From assembly GCA_964634005.1 (NCBI GenBank), contig CAZWKQ010000006.1:81432-145431 (forward strand): DNA of 64,000 bases, in the 5' to 3' direction. Positions 62,448 to 64,000 of the stretch are shown here, in pieces (within the stretch, counting starts at the first letter, position 1; each line of letters begins with the position of its first letter). This DNA comes from CAZWKQ01 sp964634005. Its GTDB lineage: Bacteria > Bacteroidota > Bacteroidia > Bacteroidales > JACABE01. The translations under genes were made by a program, and so were the position numbers. Under the pieces are notes generated by a model. It was not told the origin of the DNA. It saw only the letters and a list, made by a program, of their open reading frames with translations, and did no database searches.

Positions 62448-63416
62448 TTATATTGCTTTCCAACTGCCATTAAAACGATTTCCCCTTAAGAATGCCTCTA
62501 TTGACATTTTATTTTTTCCGGACAATTGAATTTCTTTCAGAAACACATAACCATTATTCACACAAACCTTCAAAAAAGTTTGATTATCAGTAATTAAATC
62601 ACCTGCTTGATTGTTTGATTTAATAATTTCATAACCGGCACGATATATTTTCGAATAGATTTCTTCACCTGATTCTTCATTTTTGAAAATGGTATATGCA
62701 GCAGGAACAGGGCTTAATCCTCTTATCAAATTAACTATTGACTGCGCATCCTTTGTCCAGTCAATTTTACAGTCGGTTTTTTGGATTTTTGGTGCTTTAT
62801 TTAGAGTTTTAGTGTTTTCGAAATTATTTTGTTCAACTACTGAATAACTTCCATTAAAAACACTTTTTACGGTTTTTACCAATAATTCTGCTCCTATTAA
62901 TTTTAGTCTGTCATATAATTCGCCAAAAGTTTCGTTTTCTTCAATGTTAACTTTTTCTGAATACAAAATTCCTCCTTGGTCAATATTATCATTTATAAAA
63001 AAAGTAGTAACCCCCGTAATTTTCTCGCCATTAATTATTGCCCAATTTATTGGGGCTGCACCTCTATAATCAGGCAATAATGAAGCATGAAGGTTAATGG
63101 TTTTTAATTCGGGTAAATTCCATATCTCCTTAGGTAATTTCCTGAAAGCAACCACAACAAACAAATTAGCATTAAAAGAAGACAATTTTTCGATGAATTC
63201 TTTATCATTCAATTCATCAGGTTGCAATATTTCGATTTCTTTTCCCGACGCAAAAACTTTAACCGGCGAAGGTTGAAGTTTTTTACCTCTGCCGGCATGT
63301 TTATCAGGAACGGTAACGACGGCTTTTACATTTATGCCTTCGCTAAGCAATTTATCGAGCGATGCTACTGCAAATTCGGATGTTCCGAAAAATATTATCG
63401 ATTTTTCTTTAACCAT
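62448..63416 (-). CDS. fmt: Methionyl-tRNA formyltransferase
   Basis: 322 residues. FFGTSEFAVASLDKLL starts the Rossmann half. HASLLPDYRGAAPINWAIINGEKITGVTTFFINDNIDQGGIL contains the formyl-THF-binding catalytic Asn/His/Asp region and SLLPxYRGxAPI signature. The C-terminal OB-like domain binds tRNA. It formylates initiator Met-tRNA. It lies 5 bases downstream of ribH. Confidence 0.97.
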   Translation of the reverse strand: MVKEKSIIFFGTSEFAVASLDKLLSEGINVKAVVTVPDKHAGRGKKLQPSPVKVFASGKEIEILQPDELNDKEFIEKLSSFNANLFVVVAFRKLPKEIWNLPELKTINLHASLLPDYRGAAPINWAIINGEKITGVTTFFINDNIDQGGILYSEKVNIEENETFGELYDRLKLIGAELLVKTVKSVFNGSYSVVEQNNFENTKTLNKAPKIQKTDCKIDWTKDAQSIVNLIRGLSPVPAAYTIFKNEESGEEIYSKIYRAGYEIIKSNNQAGDLITDNQTFLKVCVNNGYVFLKEIQLSGKNKMSIEAFLRGNRFNGSWKAI

Positions 63417-63421
63417 TTAAA

Positions 63422-63928
63422 TTAATTTTCATCTGATAAATCATCTGACAATTTAATCATCTTTAATGCTGAAACCGCTGCTTCAACTCCTTTGTTTCCA
63501 TGCTTACCTCCTGCCCTATCTCTTGCTTGCTCAATATTATTAGTAGTAAGAACACCAAAAATAACCGGTACCAAATATTCTGTGTCGATATTTAATTTCA
63601 TTATTCCGTTTGCAACAGCATCGCATATAAAATCGAAATGCCTTGTTTCTCCTTGAATAACACAACCTATGCAAATAACTGCATCTACTGATGTATTTTC
63701 TATCATCAACTTAGCACCTAAAGGTAATTCAAAACTTCCTGGAACATATTTAATAATTATATTGCTTTCTGAAATGCCATTTTCAATAAGTGTTTCATAT
63801 GCGCCTTTACATAAGGCATCAGTTATTTCACTGTTCCATTCCGATACTACTATTCCAACTTCAGTATCGGGGTTTAAATTAAAGTTCTCTTTTTTATAAT
63901 CCGATAAATTTTTCAAATTTGTAGCCAT
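63422..63928 (-). CDS. ribH: 6,7-dimethyl-8-ribityllumazine synthase
   Basis: 168 residues. VGIVVSEWNSEITDALCKGAYETL, VPGSFELPLGAKLM and CIGCVIQGETRHFDFICDAVANGIM match the lumazine synthase fold, including the active-site RHFD His. FGVLTTNNIEQARDRAGGKHGNKGVEAA follows. It condenses the ribityl-aminouracil with 3,4-dihydroxy-2-butanone 4-phosphate in riboflavin synthesis. Its stop lies 5 bases before fmt starts. The 72 bases upstream to the window edge show no clear consensus promoter. Confidence 0.97.
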   Translation of the reverse strand: MATNLKNLSDYKKENFNLNPDTEVGIVVSEWNSEITDALCKGAYETLIENGISESNIIIKYVPGSFELPLGAKLMIENTSVDAVICIGCVIQGETRHFDFICDAVANGIMKLNIDTEYLVPVIFGVLTTNNIEQARDRAGGKHGNKGVEAAVSALKMIKLSDDLSDEN

Positions 63929-64000
63929 ATATTGTTTTATTTAAACCCAAATTACGCATTAGATAATTTAAATGGGAAATTGAATACACTCGAATAGTTC

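Noticed and set aside
1..64000. tRNA genes, CRISPR arrays, insertion sequences, phage genes
   Set aside because: Reading both strands showed no tRNA-like cloverleaf outside the tmRNA, no regularly spaced repeats, and no transposase or integrase motifs.

Overview
The window looks like a chromosomal segment of a Bacteroidota (Bacteroidetes) bacterium, probably an anaerobic or facultative Bacteroidales-like organism. The DNA is AT-rich. Many upstream regions carry the Bacteroidetes sigma factor -7 box (TAnnTTTG), sometimes with a TTTG or TTG about 19-20 bases upstream. Family content points the same way: a TonB-dependent receptor with a carboxypeptidase-like N-domain, an HYC_CC_PP-like Cys-rich protein, a DUF6427-like membrane protein, a GH3/beta-lactamase fusion, a NamZ-type (DUF1343) hydrolase, and a tmRNA with tag ending NYALAA. 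I see no tRNA, rRNA, CRISPR array, insertion sequence or phage gene.

Layout. (1) 1-12043, plus strand: a surface-polysaccharide cluster with seven or eight glycosyltransferases, a hexapeptide acetyltransferase, a strikingly degenerate asparagine-synthetase-like protein and a zinc-ribbon methyltransferase. (2) 12057-16700, plus: a response regulator, hybrid histidine kinase, secreted C1 peptidase, HD phosphohydrolase and small STAS-like protein, the first three joined by 4-base overlaps. (3) 16711-21722: an unknown secreted protein, a LuxC-type acyl-CoA reductase, a NamZ-like muramidase and dipeptidase PepD. (4) 21900-26310, plus: etfB, etfA, a long acyl-CoA dehydrogenase and an unknown gene, ended by a bidirectional terminator. 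(5) 26378-29170, minus: a TonB-dependent receptor and a Cys/His-rich exported protein, probably metal-related. (6) 29253-35603: a DEAD-box helicase translationally coupled to a WtpABC-like tungstate/molybdate importer, then in the opposite direction an orphan HlyD-type protein and a MOSC-MoaB fusion. (7) 35664-44681, minus: an operon of a KamA-family radical SAM aminomutase, PcaI/PcaJ-like CoA-transferase subunits, a beta-amino-acid-type class III aminotransferase, a PcaF-like thiolase and Sua5, preceded by a cobalamin adenosyltransferase, an ABC ATPase and a methyltransferase. (8) 44828-49982, plus: a membrane protein, nitroreductase, acylphosphatase, purC and an LTA-synthase-like sulfatase. 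(9) 49992-63928, mostly minus: a lytic transglycosylase, rfbC, tig-clpP-clpX, a lipoprotein, thiS-thiF, an FKBP isomerase, tmRNA (plus strand), the GH3/beta-lactamase fusion, HU, fmt and ribH.

The most interesting system is region 7. The KamA-family enzyme would move an alpha-amino group to the beta carbon, the aminotransferase would turn the beta-amino acid into a beta-keto acid, the PcaIJ-like CoA-transferase would activate it, and the PcaF-like thiolase would split off acetyl-CoA. Such a route from lysine or 2-aminoadipate would differ from the classical lysine fermentation (KamDE/Kdd/Kce/Kal), none of whose other genes are in the window. This is inference from gene order and sequence resemblance. 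The KamA homologue lacks the usual PGGGGK PLP-lysine motif, so its substrate is open.
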